DNA from: Pediococcus argentinicus
Lineage (GTDB): Bacteria > Bacillota > Bacilli > Lactobacillales > Lactobacillaceae
Direction of reading: 5' to 3'
Assembly (NCBI RefSeq): GCF_001437605.1
Contig: NZ_JQCQ01000002.1
Span: forward strand, 39,320 to 103,319
DNA: 64,000 bases
The translations under genes and the position numbers were made by a program. Every line of letters begins with the position of its first letter. Position 1 is the first letter of the stretch. This document shows positions 27,162 through 36,490 of this stretch, in pieces. Below the pieces are notes generated by a model. It did not search any database and was not told the origin of the DNA. It was given only the letters and a program-made list of their open reading frames with translations.

Positions 27162-28357
27162 TTTTTTTTATATTTTTTATCCATAATTCGATCAGCAAGG
27201 AGTTTCCCTGAGTTTCCTTCATGAATATAACAAAACTGTTGATAAAAGGTTTTAAACTTTAAACTGAGAGGCGTTGAATTATTAGTTAACGTTTCAGATA
27301 TAAGATTAAAAAGCTCATTTTGATTATAAGCAATTTCACCTGGTAAATCGCTTTGATAATCTAAATAAAAACCTCGTAATTTATCTTTGTAGTTGTCAAA
27401 ATCAAACGGATAAAATAAAATGGGCCTTTTCAAATATGCATAATCAAAGAAAACGCTGGAATAGTCGGTAATCAGCATATCAGACACTAAATACAAATCA
27501 GACACGTTACTATAATTAGAGAAATCAAATACAACATTCTTGTATTTTGACACATCAATTTCATTAGCTATCAAGTAATGCATCCTTAAAATCAGAACAG
27601 TATTCATTCCAAACTGTTTTTCAAAGTCATCAAGTTTAAACGGTAAAGAAAACTTATATTTACCAATTTTATAAAACTGGTCATCTCTAAAAGTTGGGGC
27701 ATACAAAATAACTTTCTTGTTTTTAGGAATTTTCAACTTAGTCTTGAGTTGCTCAATATCCTTTTGAGAGGCATTAATCAATTCATCGTTACGTGGATAT
27801 CCTATCTCAAAAATCTCATTTTCATATCCAAATGATTTCCTAAAAATATTCGATGAATACTTGTTTGCACTAACAAGCAAATCCCATCGATTAGCTTCGT
27901 GCACAAAATTGCTATGATATAGTTCAGTTGAAGTGCCTGGCATTTCAACTCTTTCAATACTTAAGCCCAATTTTTTTAGTGGTGTTCCATGCCAGGTTTG
28001 AATAAACTGAACTCGTTTCGGTTTGTTAAGCCATGCAGGAAATCTAGCATTGCTAACCCAAACATCAGATTTTTCAAGAACTTTTACCCATGAAAAGCTT
28101 TCACGAATAACATACGGAATATTATTTCGATCACAATAACTCTGCAATTCACTACTTCTTCCGATACTCCAGTAGCAGCTAACATCAGGATATCTAGTTT
28201 TAATATCTTGATAAACCACTAGTGGAGAGTCACTTATTTGACGTCCGCCAAAACTTTCAAAAACAATTGTATGCTCTCTAAACGGTTTAAAACTCAAATG
28301 CGAAGCTGAGCTAATTAATCTCATTTTTATGCGATGAAAAATTGATCTAAACGACAT
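27158..28357 (-). CDS. CDP-glycerol:polyglycerophosphate glycerophosphotransferase (TagB/TagF type)
   Basis: 399 residues, the length of a single-domain TagB/TarB or TagF catalytic unit. Landmarks: IVFESFGGRQISDSPLVVYQ, PYVIRESFSWVKVLEKSDVW, the His motif FIQTWHGTPLKKLG, LILRMHYLIANEID with the second conserved His, DMLITDYSSVFFDYAYLKRP, and the closing FYLDYQSDLPGEI. Both His residues thought to act in catalysis are present, unlike the second TagF domain of the fusion protein. The start has GGAGG nine bases upstream. It probably adds glycerol phosphate to a lipid-linked primer at the cytoplasmic face; primase or polymerase cannot be told apart by sequence alone. No CDP-glycerol synthase gene (tagD) is nearby. 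Confidence 0.88.
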   Translation of the reverse strand: MSFRSIFHRIKMRLISSASHLSFKPFREHTIVFESFGGRQISDSPLVVYQDIKTRYPDVSCYWSIGRSSELQSYCDRNNIPYVIRESFSWVKVLEKSDVWVSNARFPAWLNKPKRVQFIQTWHGTPLKKLGLSIERVEMPGTSTELYHSNFVHEANRWDLLVSANKYSSNIFRKSFGYENEIFEIGYPRNDELINASQKDIEQLKTKLKIPKNKKVILYAPTFRDDQFYKIGKYKFSLPFKLDDFEKQFGMNTVLILRMHYLIANEIDVSKYKNVVFDFSNYSNVSDLYLVSDMLITDYSSVFFDYAYLKRPILFYPFDFDNYKDKLRGFYLDYQSDLPGEIAYNQNELFNLISETLTNNSTPLSLKFKTFYQQFCYIHEGNSGKLLADRIMDKKYKKN

Positions 28358-28391
28358 CTTATCAACCTCCTAAATATAGCCACCGAAAAGC

Positions 28392-28435
28392 AAAATAACC
28401 ACAACCAAATACAGTAGTTTAATTGTGATTATTTT
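28392..28435 (-). terminator. Terminator after the first LtaS-like gene
   Basis: AAAATAACCACAA pairs with TTGTGATTATTTT (one mismatch), giving a T-rich end on the minus strand just after the stop at 28444. Confidence 0.65.
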
Positions 28436-28443
28436 TTAAAATT

Positions 28444-31341
28444 CTACTTATTCACTTCAAAAAATGATGAACCACGTTTTAAATAATGTTGTCCAGCCGT
28501 TATATCGTATTGCAAAAGTTTATATTGATATAGCAGCTTCTTCTGAGCTGAACTAAGATTCTTCTCATGAATTTGTTTGCCATCAGACAACATATATTTA
28601 CCACGTTCACCCGCTGGTAGTTCTTGCATACACTTAGTTAAAAATGCATAGTACCCAGATAATTTAGAGTTTGTTTGGTCCAACATCATAGGTGTAAACA
28701 TATATGGGGCCACAATTGACTTTTTAACTTTTTGCCTATTGTGATTAGAGTAAATAAAGTAATCTGTTTGGTGCAGTAAGGAATCATATTGATCCATTTT
28801 TCCATCATTATCATTCTGCCATTTATATAAACCTGGTAAATGATCACCATAGAACACAATCGAAACATCACGTTTATCTTTATTTACCATATCAATCAAT
28901 TGTTTCATTGCAGAATCAGACTGATGTATACCTTCGGTATAAGTCTCTAAACTTCCATGACTATTCTTAGTTAATCCATCCGACTTCACACCATAATTTT
29001 GTTTATATTCATTTGGAATATAGGGCATATGGTTTTGCATGGTTGAAAGTTGAATAAACTGACCACCCTTATTTTCCTTAAGGACTCTCCCAACTTCTTT
29101 ATAAGCTGACTCATCAGAAACATACTGTGATCCTTTGAGCTTTTCAGTATATTTCACTTTATATGGATTGTTTGTATTATAAAACCTCTGGAATCCAAAT
29201 TGCTTAAATACTTGAACTCGATTGTATAAAGTTGGTTGATACGGATGAATAGCCGTCTTTGTTTTGAATAAATCCAAAGCCGATGGCATATAAGGTACTT
29301 TTGGCATTAGCTCGACATACGGCGTTGATAGTGCCGGAGCAAAGTTGTTTAACGACATACCTGAGAGGGCCTCAAACTCCATATCAGCAGTTCCGCCACC
29401 ATAACCATAACTATCCATAATTCCAGAAGTATTATTCTTCTTTAAAGAATTAATATATGGAATTGGATCAGAATCAGTTTTTACGCCTGGAACCCGATTA
29501 GGATTAGCAAAGCTTTCACTCAAAATATAAATCACAACATCGTTATTAACATTATTCTTACGCTTTTTGTTAATTGTTTGAGCTTCATTATTGTATTCAG
29601 TAGCCAATTTATCAATTGTAGATTTAGAGTACCCAGCTGGCTTATCCATGATTGGTATGCGGATCCGGCTCATAAATGCAAGTACTGGACCGTTCTTTTT
29701 ATAATCATACCAGACACTCTCAGGGTGATAGCTGTAGTGTAAATTATTCACAAGAGTTTTGTTAAATGTAGTTTTATCTTTCTGTTTCCAGGTGACTGAT
29801 GAACTTGGAACACTAGGTAATTTAAAAATGAATAACGTTAAAATCAGCCCACTGACCACTATTATACCCAGCCGTGATATCCAACCAAATACAGCAGTCA
29901 TTTTAAGTTTTCTTTCAGAGAAAATTGCTAAACCAATTAAGATGGCAAATCCGATTAATAGTCCTACTACTAACCAAATATTAACCAAATCTAGGATTTC
30001 ACTTGCGTTTTTGATATTACTTGAAATATCAATTGGTGTAATCGGTTCGTTTCGTGAGATTAACTTTTGATAGTTACCAAATGCTAAAGCAATCATAAGT
30101 ACCAATGACACTACTGACGAGATCAACCAGCGATTAATCAACACGTAAATAATTAAAACAAACGCAAATAGCGCTAACATGTTCAGTAACATCAGTAATG
30201 GCTTGTTACCAGCCACTCGAATTAAAGCCTGGGCATTCATAGCATTATCCGTTATCAATAATATTATGAAACTCACCAACGTAACAATCACTGCGGAAAC
30301 AATTCCGGTTTGCCATTTAGTGCTTCGGCTTGCCACTTGTTCAAATGTTTTTTGACGGAGCTTTTCAAATCCAATGATAATTAAGCTAACTAGTAATGCT
30401 GCCACAATCATTTTGCTAAACATCAAAATTCCCGAAAGCTTAAGCCAATCAGCTCCTCGAAAGATCTGATTCCACATTGGTTTGCTAAATAGGAAATGCG
30501 TATTAACCATCGTAGCTGCAATAAAATAGTTAATCATTAGTTTTGACTTTACAAAGTAGCTTCCAAATATCAAAAAAATACCGGCAGCAACACAAAAAGC
30601 AAAAAAATTAGTGTCCAAGAACATTAAATGCTTAATTACGGCAAAACCAGACCACCAAATAGCTGAGCGACTATTAACATTATTAACCCAAATCATTAGT
30701 ATCTCTGAAACTACAGCAACGGTGCCTAATCCAATCCATATGTTGCGTTTTGAAATATTCCATTCATCCGTAAATTTAACAATTACTGTAATTAACATAC
30801 CCCAAAGTAAACCGTTAACACCATTTTGAACGGGTGAGACAAGATGTGTAGCCCAAATAATGGTTGGAACCACACTTAGAGTTACTAATCCCATTAAACT
30901 AATTAACTTGAATATTTTATTGTTATTAAACCTATTCAAAATTGGAGCAATAAAAAGAATTCCTACAACAGCTCCCGCAAAGGTATTACTCATTAAAGTT
31001 ACTGGAAAAGCCGTCTCAAGCAACTGCCACAAACTATATCTTGCAACTACTAATCCAAAAGCAAATAGGCCTAAAACAAGCGAATAAAAAACAATTTGTA
31101 GCCAATATTTAAAATTAATCTTATCTGACCAGCTTTGACTTAACTTAGCAATTACCAACAACCCTAATGTAGATATAATAGGTTTTAAAAACATCAAGTT
31201 TTCAACTAAAATTGCCCGCTTGGTGCCAATACCAAACCTCCACATTGAAAATGAAGACACAGAGGCCAACGTAACAATAAAGACCGTCAGTAATAAAACC
31301 ACAAATTTTTGAGTCTTTTGTTTCAAAGTACTTTCCACCAT
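28444..31341 (-). CDS. LtaS-like sulfatase-fold phosphoglycerol transferase with large polytopic N-terminus (copy 1)
   Basis: 965 residues. The first ~530 residues hold about a dozen membrane helices, many more than the five of LtaS; the C-terminal ~370 residues are an extracytoplasmic sulfatase-fold domain. All LtaS active-site positions are present: Glu in YILSESFANP (~602), Thr in YGYGGGTADMEFEALSGMS (~648), His in MQNHMPYIP (~768) and Asp-His in VFYGDHLPG (~832). It should therefore move phosphoglycerol or a related head group onto a polymer or glycolipid outside the cell. A same-length paralogue lies at 32501, and a bactoprenol-glucosyltransferase-like gene lies between them. The start has GGAG seven bases upstream. 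Which polymer it builds is unknown. Confidence 0.82.
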   Translation of the reverse strand: MVESTLKQKTQKFVVLLLTVFIVTLASVSSFSMWRFGIGTKRAILVENLMFLKPIISTLGLLVIAKLSQSWSDKINFKYWLQIVFYSLVLGLFAFGLVVARYSLWQLLETAFPVTLMSNTFAGAVVGILFIAPILNRFNNNKIFKLISLMGLVTLSVVPTIIWATHLVSPVQNGVNGLLWGMLITVIVKFTDEWNISKRNIWIGLGTVAVVSEILMIWVNNVNSRSAIWWSGFAVIKHLMFLDTNFFAFCVAAGIFLIFGSYFVKSKLMINYFIAATMVNTHFLFSKPMWNQIFRGADWLKLSGILMFSKMIVAALLVSLIIIGFEKLRQKTFEQVASRSTKWQTGIVSAVIVTLVSFIILLITDNAMNAQALIRVAGNKPLLMLLNMLALFAFVLIIYVLINRWLISSVVSLVLMIALAFGNYQKLISRNEPITPIDISSNIKNASEILDLVNIWLVVGLLIGFAILIGLAIFSERKLKMTAVFGWISRLGIIVVSGLILTLFIFKLPSVPSSSVTWKQKDKTTFNKTLVNNLHYSYHPESVWYDYKKNGPVLAFMSRIRIPIMDKPAGYSKSTIDKLATEYNNEAQTINKKRKNNVNNDVVIYILSESFANPNRVPGVKTDSDPIPYINSLKKNNTSGIMDSYGYGGGTADMEFEALSGMSLNNFAPALSTPYVELMPKVPYMPSALDLFKTKTAIHPYQPTLYNRVQVFKQFGFQRFYNTNNPYKVKYTEKLKGSQYVSDESAYKEVGRVLKENKGGQFIQLSTMQNHMPYIPNEYKQNYGVKSDGLTKNSHGSLETYTEGIHQSDSAMKQLIDMVNKDKRDVSIVFYGDHLPGLYKWQNDNDGKMDQYDSLLHQTDYFIYSNHNRQKVKKSIVAPYMFTPMMLDQTNSKLSGYYAFLTKCMQELPAGERGKYMLSDGKQIHEKNLSSAQKKLLYQYKLLQYDITAGQHYLKRGSSFFEVNK

Positions 31342-31488
31342 ATTTACTCCTTAGTAAATTGACCTTTTCTTTTGTATAAAACATCGCCCACTGCCACATG
31401 TTTTCTTTGGGTTCTATTCCATAAAGGCCACAATAATTATTTAACCGAAGGAACCAACTGCGAACTTAAAATTCGAAACTACAGAAGT

Positions 31489-32415
31489 CTACTTTTCTTC
31501 TTTGACTAAATAGATTGGTCGATTCTTTACCTCTAAATAGATTTCCGCAATATATCGTCCCACAATACCTAGACTCAATAACTGAATTCCACTAAAGAAT
31601 AAAATGATTACAACTAATGAAGGCCACCCAAATGCCGAAACATGTGGGAATAGCAGCGTCCTAACGATAACAACAATGGCAGCGATGATAGAAGCGACAA
31701 ACGAGATCGCCCCTAATCCCGTAACTAATGTTAGAGGAGCTGTTGAAAAGGAAATAAATCCTTCAATCGCATATTTCATCAATCCCCAGAATGACCAAGA
31801 AGTTTTCCCGGCTACTCGTTCACGGTTTTCATAAGCCATGTAGTAAGTGTTAAAACCAACCCAGTTAAAAAGGCCTTTACTAAATCGCTTATTTTCGTGC
31901 ATCTTCAAAACACTATCAACCATTTGTCGAGACATAACACGAAAATCACGAGCACCATCGACGAGATTTAAAGAAGTAATCTTATTCATCCAACGATAAA
32001 AAGCACGCGCAAAGAATGATCGGATTTTGCTTTCTCCCTGACGATCTTTTCGCATTGTAGCGACCGCATCATAATTACCAGTTTGAATGTTCTCTAACAT
32101 CTTAGGTAGTAATTCTGGCGGATCTTGTAAATCAACATCCATAACAACAACATAATCGCCAGTAGCTCTTGTTAGCCCAGCATATAAAGCTGCTTCTTTA
32201 CCAAAATTACGAGAGAAACTTACAAAGTGAGCATTACTATCTTTTTGATTTAGTTTTTTTAATTTCATTAAGGTATTATCTTTTGATCCATCGTCAATAA
32301 ACCAAAGCTCAATTTCATAGTTCAACTGAGGCTTCACCTTTTGAAGAGCATCATAATAAATATCTATCGTTTCCTCTTCATTAAACACTGGAACGACAAT
32401 TGATAAAGTTTCCAA
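31489..32415 (-). CDS. Bactoprenol glucosyltransferase-like GT2 (GtrB/CsbB family)
   Basis: 308 residues. A family-2 transferase domain (LSIVVPVFNEEETIDIYYDA, FIDDGSKDNT, VVMDVDLQDPPELLP with the DxD motif, ARDFRVMSRQMVD) is followed by two C-terminal membrane helices (LTLVTGLGAISFVASIIAAI and WPSLVVIILFFSGIQLLSLG), the standard build of GtrB/CsbB/YkoT. These enzymes load a sugar onto undecaprenyl phosphate at the inner face. The start is a TTG at 32415 behind GGGGGTTAG. It sits between the two LtaS-like genes; a GtrA/GtcA flippase gene lies at 35489 and a YfhO-like transferase at 18270. Sugar identity unknown. Confidence 0.88.
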   Translation of the reverse strand: METLSIVVPVFNEEETIDIYYDALQKVKPQLNYEIELWFIDDGSKDNTLMKLKKLNQKDSNAHFVSFSRNFGKEAALYAGLTRATGDYVVVMDVDLQDPPELLPKMLENIQTGNYDAVATMRKDRQGESKIRSFFARAFYRWMNKITSLNLVDGARDFRVMSRQMVDSVLKMHENKRFSKGLFNWVGFNTYYMAYENRERVAGKTSWSFWGLMKYAIEGFISFSTAPLTLVTGLGAISFVASIIAAIVVIVRTLLFPHVSAFGWPSLVVIILFFSGIQLLSLGIVGRYIAEIYLEVKNRPIYLVKEEK

Positions 32416-32500
32416 TTACTAACCCCCATCATTTGGATTCTTTACAAGTTTTAGACCTCAAGTATAACTCAACACCAACTCATAAAAGAACCTAGTTTAC

Positions 32501-35398
32501 TTAATCTTCCTTAACTTTGAAAAAGTCTGAACCGCGTTTTAAATAATGCTTACCCGCTGTAATATCATATTGAATTAATTTGTAATCTTTCAATAGTTGT
32601 TTTTGCTTAGCAGTCAATTTATCTTCAGTAATTTGTTTACCATCTGATTCCATATACTTCTCGCGTTCACCAGCTGGCAAAGTTTCCATACATTTTGTTA
32701 ACAATGCATAATAAGCTGACACTTTAGAATCGGTCTGTTGCAACATCATTGGTGTGAACATATAAGGTGCAACAACTGGTTTTTGTACCTTTTTGTGCGT
32801 ATAATTAGAATAAATAAAGTAGTCCGTTTGATGTAACTGCGAATCGTACTTAGTCATGTTTTCATCATTGTCCTTTGCCCATGCGTATGCTCCAGGCAAA
32901 TGGTCACCATAATAAACCAATGTGACGTGGCGTTTCTCTTGGTTAACCTTATTGATTAAATACTTCAAAGATTGATCAGACTGATGAATACCCTCAGTAT
33001 ATGTTTTCAGTTTATCTAAACTAGCACCAGTGAATGGCCCAGAAATTGGATAGTTATTCTTGTATTCATTTTTCTTAAATGGCATATGATTTTGCATCGT
33101 GGACAATTGAATAAATTGTCCATTTTTATTTTCATTCATGACTTTATTCAGCTCTTTGTAGGCCGATAAATCAGAAATATATCCAGATCCATTTAACTTG
33201 TCTGTATACGTAACTTTATTTGGATCCTTGGTATTATAGAACTTACTAAACCCGAGTTGTTTAAACACATTAATCCGGTTATACAATCCCGGTTGGAACG
33301 GATGAATGGCATTTTTTGTATTAAATAAATCTAGTACAGTTGGCATATAGTCTAATTTAGGCATCAGCTCAACATATGGTGTTGATAACGCTGGGTTAAA
33401 GTTATTAAGTGACATTCCTGATAAAGCTTCAAACTCGATATCCGCTGTTCCTCCACCATAGCCATAACTGTCCATAATACCTGAAGTATTCTGTTGCTTA
33501 ATCTGGTCCGTATAAGGTACCGGATTTTGATCCATTTTAACTCCGGGAACACGATTTGGATTAGAAAAACTTTCGCTTAAAATATAAACAACAACATCAT
33601 TTTTTATATTATTAGTTCTTGTTTTATTGATGGAATTAGCTAAATTACCATATTTTTTATTTAACTGAGCAATCTTGCTTGCTGAATATCCATCAGGCTT
33701 ATCCATCACCGGAATGCTAAATCTACTCATGAAGGCAACAGCAGGACCATTAGCCTTGAAATCCCACCAAATATCACCAGGATGCGGAATATAGCGAACC
33801 TGCTTAGCTAAAGTGTCATTAGTAATTGTATGATCCTTTGCTTTCCAAGTTACGACAGAACTTGGTACTAGCGGTAATTTAGCCATAAAGAACATTAAAA
33901 AGGCAACACTAATAATACCTGCACCTAATCTCTGATATAGGTTGAATGGTTTGGAAAGCTTGATTTTGCGTTCGTACCAAACTACGGAGACAATAACAGC
34001 TATGATAACAATAATCAAAAATACCACTAACCATATATTTACCAAATCAGCAATTTCATTCACATTACTCAAATTACTTGTTATATCAATTGGCATAACC
34101 GGTTCATTACGGGAAATAATTTTTTGATAATTTCCAAATGAGAAAGCAACTAGAAGTGCTAATGAAACAATTGTTGAAACCATTAGTCGATTAATAATTG
34201 TATATATAACAATTGTTAAAGCTAGAAATAGTAGTACATTTAATAACATTAATTGGGTACGGGAGGTTCCATTTATAAATACCGAATGAACATTAAATAA
34301 TGTATTGATAAGCAATAGTGTAACATTACTCAGACAGGCCACTATAAAAGATACAACAAATGAAACTGCAGCTTTGGGTTTGCGTTCAATGATTTGAGTT
34401 TCCGCAAGTTGCCTCAAGTGCTCAATCAAAACAACAAAGAACGTCATTACAATCAGAATAACTAAACAGCCCAGCAACATGCTGCCTGTTGATTCGTGAT
34501 CCCATAATGATGTTTTCCACAAATTGTTCCAAAACGAATCAATCATTAAGAAATGAGTGTTAAATAACGTTGCGCCAAATAACATTGCAAACGACAATTT
34601 AGATTCTATTTTGAATTTAGTTAATAAATCAAACACATATAATGCAGTACCAAATGCAAAAAAATTAGATGGTAGCATTGCTAAATGTGAAACTGCTACA
34701 AATCCTGGTTGTAATAGGCTTAAGTGTTCCCCAATATGATTAAACACAATAGTTAAAATTACTGCCACAATAATACTAATCGGTCCAATAGTCCGGATTA
34801 GCTTGCGAGATTTTTCAATAGGTAGTTGTTTTAGACGATCCATCGTCAGTAAAACGAAACCTGCCCATAAAATAGTTCCAAATGGAAATTGATTGAAGTT
34901 TGGAATTTTTAATACCCAAATAAAAGTAGGAACTACGGATAGCGCTATTAAACTAGCCCACCATAATTTTACTTTTATCTTTGAGTTTAAAGATAGTACC
35001 ATCTTTCGTATAACAATCATGAATAAAACAGCAATTGCAAATGAATTGGTCAAAAATGTAACTGGAAACAAAAATCTAACAAGATTATAAATATTTAATT
35101 TAGTCAAAACGACTGCCATTGACATAGCTCCAAAAACTACCGAATAAAACCACACTTGGGACCATGTTCTAACGATGCTAATTTTATTAGAATCCCCCCG
35201 CGTTAATCTATGGGCCAGAAGTAAAAGTACTAGGTTCTCCAAAATAGGTCGAAGACTGGTAGTAAATTCAATAAAATAACCTCTGATACCAACTTCATGA
35301 ATAGCAAAGTTTGTATACGTCATAACGGAGCCCAAAACAATTAGTGCTACTAAAATAATATTAATTATATATGTGGATATTTTTTTCTGTGTAAACAT
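32501..35398 (-). CDS. LtaS-like sulfatase-fold phosphoglycerol transferase with large polytopic N-terminus (copy 2)
   Basis: 965 residues, exactly the length of the paralogue at 28444. The catalytic domain is strongly alike (shared YGYGGGTAD, EFEALSGMSLNNF, NPALSTPYVELMP, STMQNHMPF, VYYGDHLPGAY), with Glu, Thr, His and Asp-His positions all kept, while the membrane half has drifted much more. The sequence KPDGYSASKIAQLNKKYGN before the catalytic domain matches the linker of copy 1. It is divergent from the GtrA-like gene and followed by the CsbB-like gene after 85 bases with no evident terminator between, so copy 2 and csbB-like may be co-transcribed. The duplicate may act on a different acceptor, but this is inference. 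Confidence 0.82.
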   Translation of the reverse strand: MFTQKKISTYIINIILVALIVLGSVMTYTNFAIHEVGIRGYFIEFTTSLRPILENLVLLLLAHRLTRGDSNKISIVRTWSQVWFYSVVFGAMSMAVVLTKLNIYNLVRFLFPVTFLTNSFAIAVLFMIVIRKMVLSLNSKIKVKLWWASLIALSVVPTFIWVLKIPNFNQFPFGTILWAGFVLLTMDRLKQLPIEKSRKLIRTIGPISIIVAVILTIVFNHIGEHLSLLQPGFVAVSHLAMLPSNFFAFGTALYVFDLLTKFKIESKLSFAMLFGATLFNTHFLMIDSFWNNLWKTSLWDHESTGSMLLGCLVILIVMTFFVVLIEHLRQLAETQIIERKPKAAVSFVVSFIVACLSNVTLLLINTLFNVHSVFINGTSRTQLMLLNVLLFLALTIVIYTIINRLMVSTIVSLALLVAFSFGNYQKIISRNEPVMPIDITSNLSNVNEIADLVNIWLVVFLIIVIIAVIVSVVWYERKIKLSKPFNLYQRLGAGIISVAFLMFFMAKLPLVPSSVVTWKAKDHTITNDTLAKQVRYIPHPGDIWWDFKANGPAVAFMSRFSIPVMDKPDGYSASKIAQLNKKYGNLANSINKTRTNNIKNDVVVYILSESFSNPNRVPGVKMDQNPVPYTDQIKQQNTSGIMDSYGYGGGTADIEFEALSGMSLNNFNPALSTPYVELMPKLDYMPTVLDLFNTKNAIHPFQPGLYNRINVFKQLGFSKFYNTKDPNKVTYTDKLNGSGYISDLSAYKELNKVMNENKNGQFIQLSTMQNHMPFKKNEYKNNYPISGPFTGASLDKLKTYTEGIHQSDQSLKYLINKVNQEKRHVTLVYYGDHLPGAYAWAKDNDENMTKYDSQLHQTDYFIYSNYTHKKVQKPVVAPYMFTPMMLQQTDSKVSAYYALLTKCMETLPAGEREKYMESDGKQITEDKLTAKQKQLLKDYKLIQYDITAGKHYLKRGSDFFKVKED

Positions 35399-35488
35399 AA
35401 TTCCCTCTTAATTTTTTCATTCAATTTATTTGTTTATTCTTCTATTTGAGTTAATATTATTAAATACTACATCTCAGGAGAACTTATA

Positions 35489-35908
35489 TTGCTAATCAAT
35501 CTATTTAACAAATACAAATCTGTAATTTCATATTTATTTTGGGGCGTAATTACAACACTGGTAAATATCGTTTCGTATATTATTTTTGATCGAGTTTTTC
35601 ACGTGAACTACCAAGTTAGTACAGTGATTGCTTGGTTCTTATCTGTTCTAACGGCATATGTAACCAATAAATTGTGGGTGTTTAACTCAAAAACAGAAAC
35701 AACATCTGAACTACTTAGTGAAATGACAAAGTTCTTCACTATGCGTGTTGCAACCTTATTGATCGAAATGTTTATTATGTGGATTGGAGTCTCACTACTA
35801 AAATGGGACTCAATCTTGGTTAAAATCATCGATAATGTCGTAGTGGTCGTATCCAACTACTTCTTCAGTAAGATTTTAGTATTTAGATCAAGCGGAAAAA
35901 TAAAATAA
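35489..35908 (+). CDS. GtrA/GtcA-family flippase-like membrane protein
   Basis: 139 residues with four membrane helices and the family landmarks: SYLFWGVITTLVNIVSYIIF at the start, then SVLTAYVTNKLWVFNS in the second-third helix region, and VVVVVSNYFFSKILVFRSSG at the end. Proteins of this family are thought to flip undecaprenyl-phosphate sugars made by GtrB/CsbB. The start is a TTG at 35489 eight bases after AGGAG. It points away from the LtaS-like copy 2 with a 90-base shared upstream region, so the two may be regulated together. Confidence 0.87.
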   Translation: MLINLFNKYKSVISYLFWGVITTLVNIVSYIIFDRVFHVNYQVSTVIAWFLSVLTAYVTNKLWVFNSKTETTSELLSEMTKFFTMRVATLLIEMFIMWIGVSLLKWDSILVKIIDNVVVVVSNYFFSKILVFRSSGKIK

Positions 35909-35922
35909 TAATTATATGTATG

Positions 35923-35962
35923 ACGACTGACCAAAATTAACGTTTTGAATCAGTCGTTTTTT
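35923..35962. terminator. Bidirectional terminator between the GtrA-like and TetR genes
   Basis: ACGACTGA...TCAGTCGT with a long loop and T6 on the plus strand. It overlaps the stop of the converging TetR gene at 35961. Confidence 0.7.
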
Positions 35963-36473
35963 AACGCAAGAATCTTCGAGTGAGCATGACAATTTCTTCA
36001 TTGGATTCTTTTAATCCTTCATTCATCCAAGAAACAATCATCTGATGCAGTCCACCCGCAACAAAGCTAATCCACATATCAGGTGATTCAGTACGTAACT
36101 TGAAGATTCCTTTATCAATTAAATCTTTGAGATAAAAGTGAACCTTATCATACAAACGATCATGTAGATTAGCTTTTAAAATTGCCTGAATATAATGCTG
36201 ATTTTTTCGACAAATGGTGAAGAAAGCATCCAGGAAAGCAGAAATATCATGATTAGGTTTTCTCATGAGGTAATTAAAGAATTCCTGAAATATTTGATCA
36301 ATTTGATAATCGATAATCTGGTCTTTTGACTTAAAACTCCGGTAGTACGACATGCGTGATACCGAAGCTGTTTTACAAATATTGCTAACTGAAATAACAC
36401 CTAACTCTTTATCAGCTAATAATTCAAATAAGGCATCAACAATCTTTTGTTTCGTATTTTCAGCCACAATCAC
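35961..36473 (-). CDS. TetR-family regulator (DhaS-like)
   Basis: 170 residues. The helix-turn-helix is ISVSNICKTASVSRMSYYRS (about residues 26-46), with a short C-terminal domain (MWISFVAGGLHQMIVSWMNE) of the kind seen in DhaS/TetR_C_8 regulators. The start is a GTG at 36473 or at 36467, with GAGGGG ahead; the site does not decide clearly. It follows ispE by 17 bases on the same strand. In Bacillus the matching position after ispE is held by purR, so this is a replacement of the usual neighbour. Target unknown. Confidence 0.8.
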   Translation of the reverse strand: MIVAENTKQKIVDALFELLADKELGVISVSNICKTASVSRMSYYRSFKSKDQIIDYQIDQIFQEFFNYLMRKPNHDISAFLDAFFTICRKNQHYIQAILKANLHDRLYDKVHFYLKDLIDKGIFKLRTESPDMWISFVAGGLHQMIVSWMNEGLKESNEEIVMLTRRFLR

Positions 36474-36490
36474 GCATCCCCTCTAAAATA

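Noticed and set aside
31202..31399. Open frame over the start of the first LtaS-like gene
   Set aside because: It overlaps the real gene in another frame, has no ribosome site and shows no family features.
33942..35090. Plus-strand open frames inside LtaS-like copy 2
   Set aside because: They are antisense shadows of the long conserved minus-strand gene.
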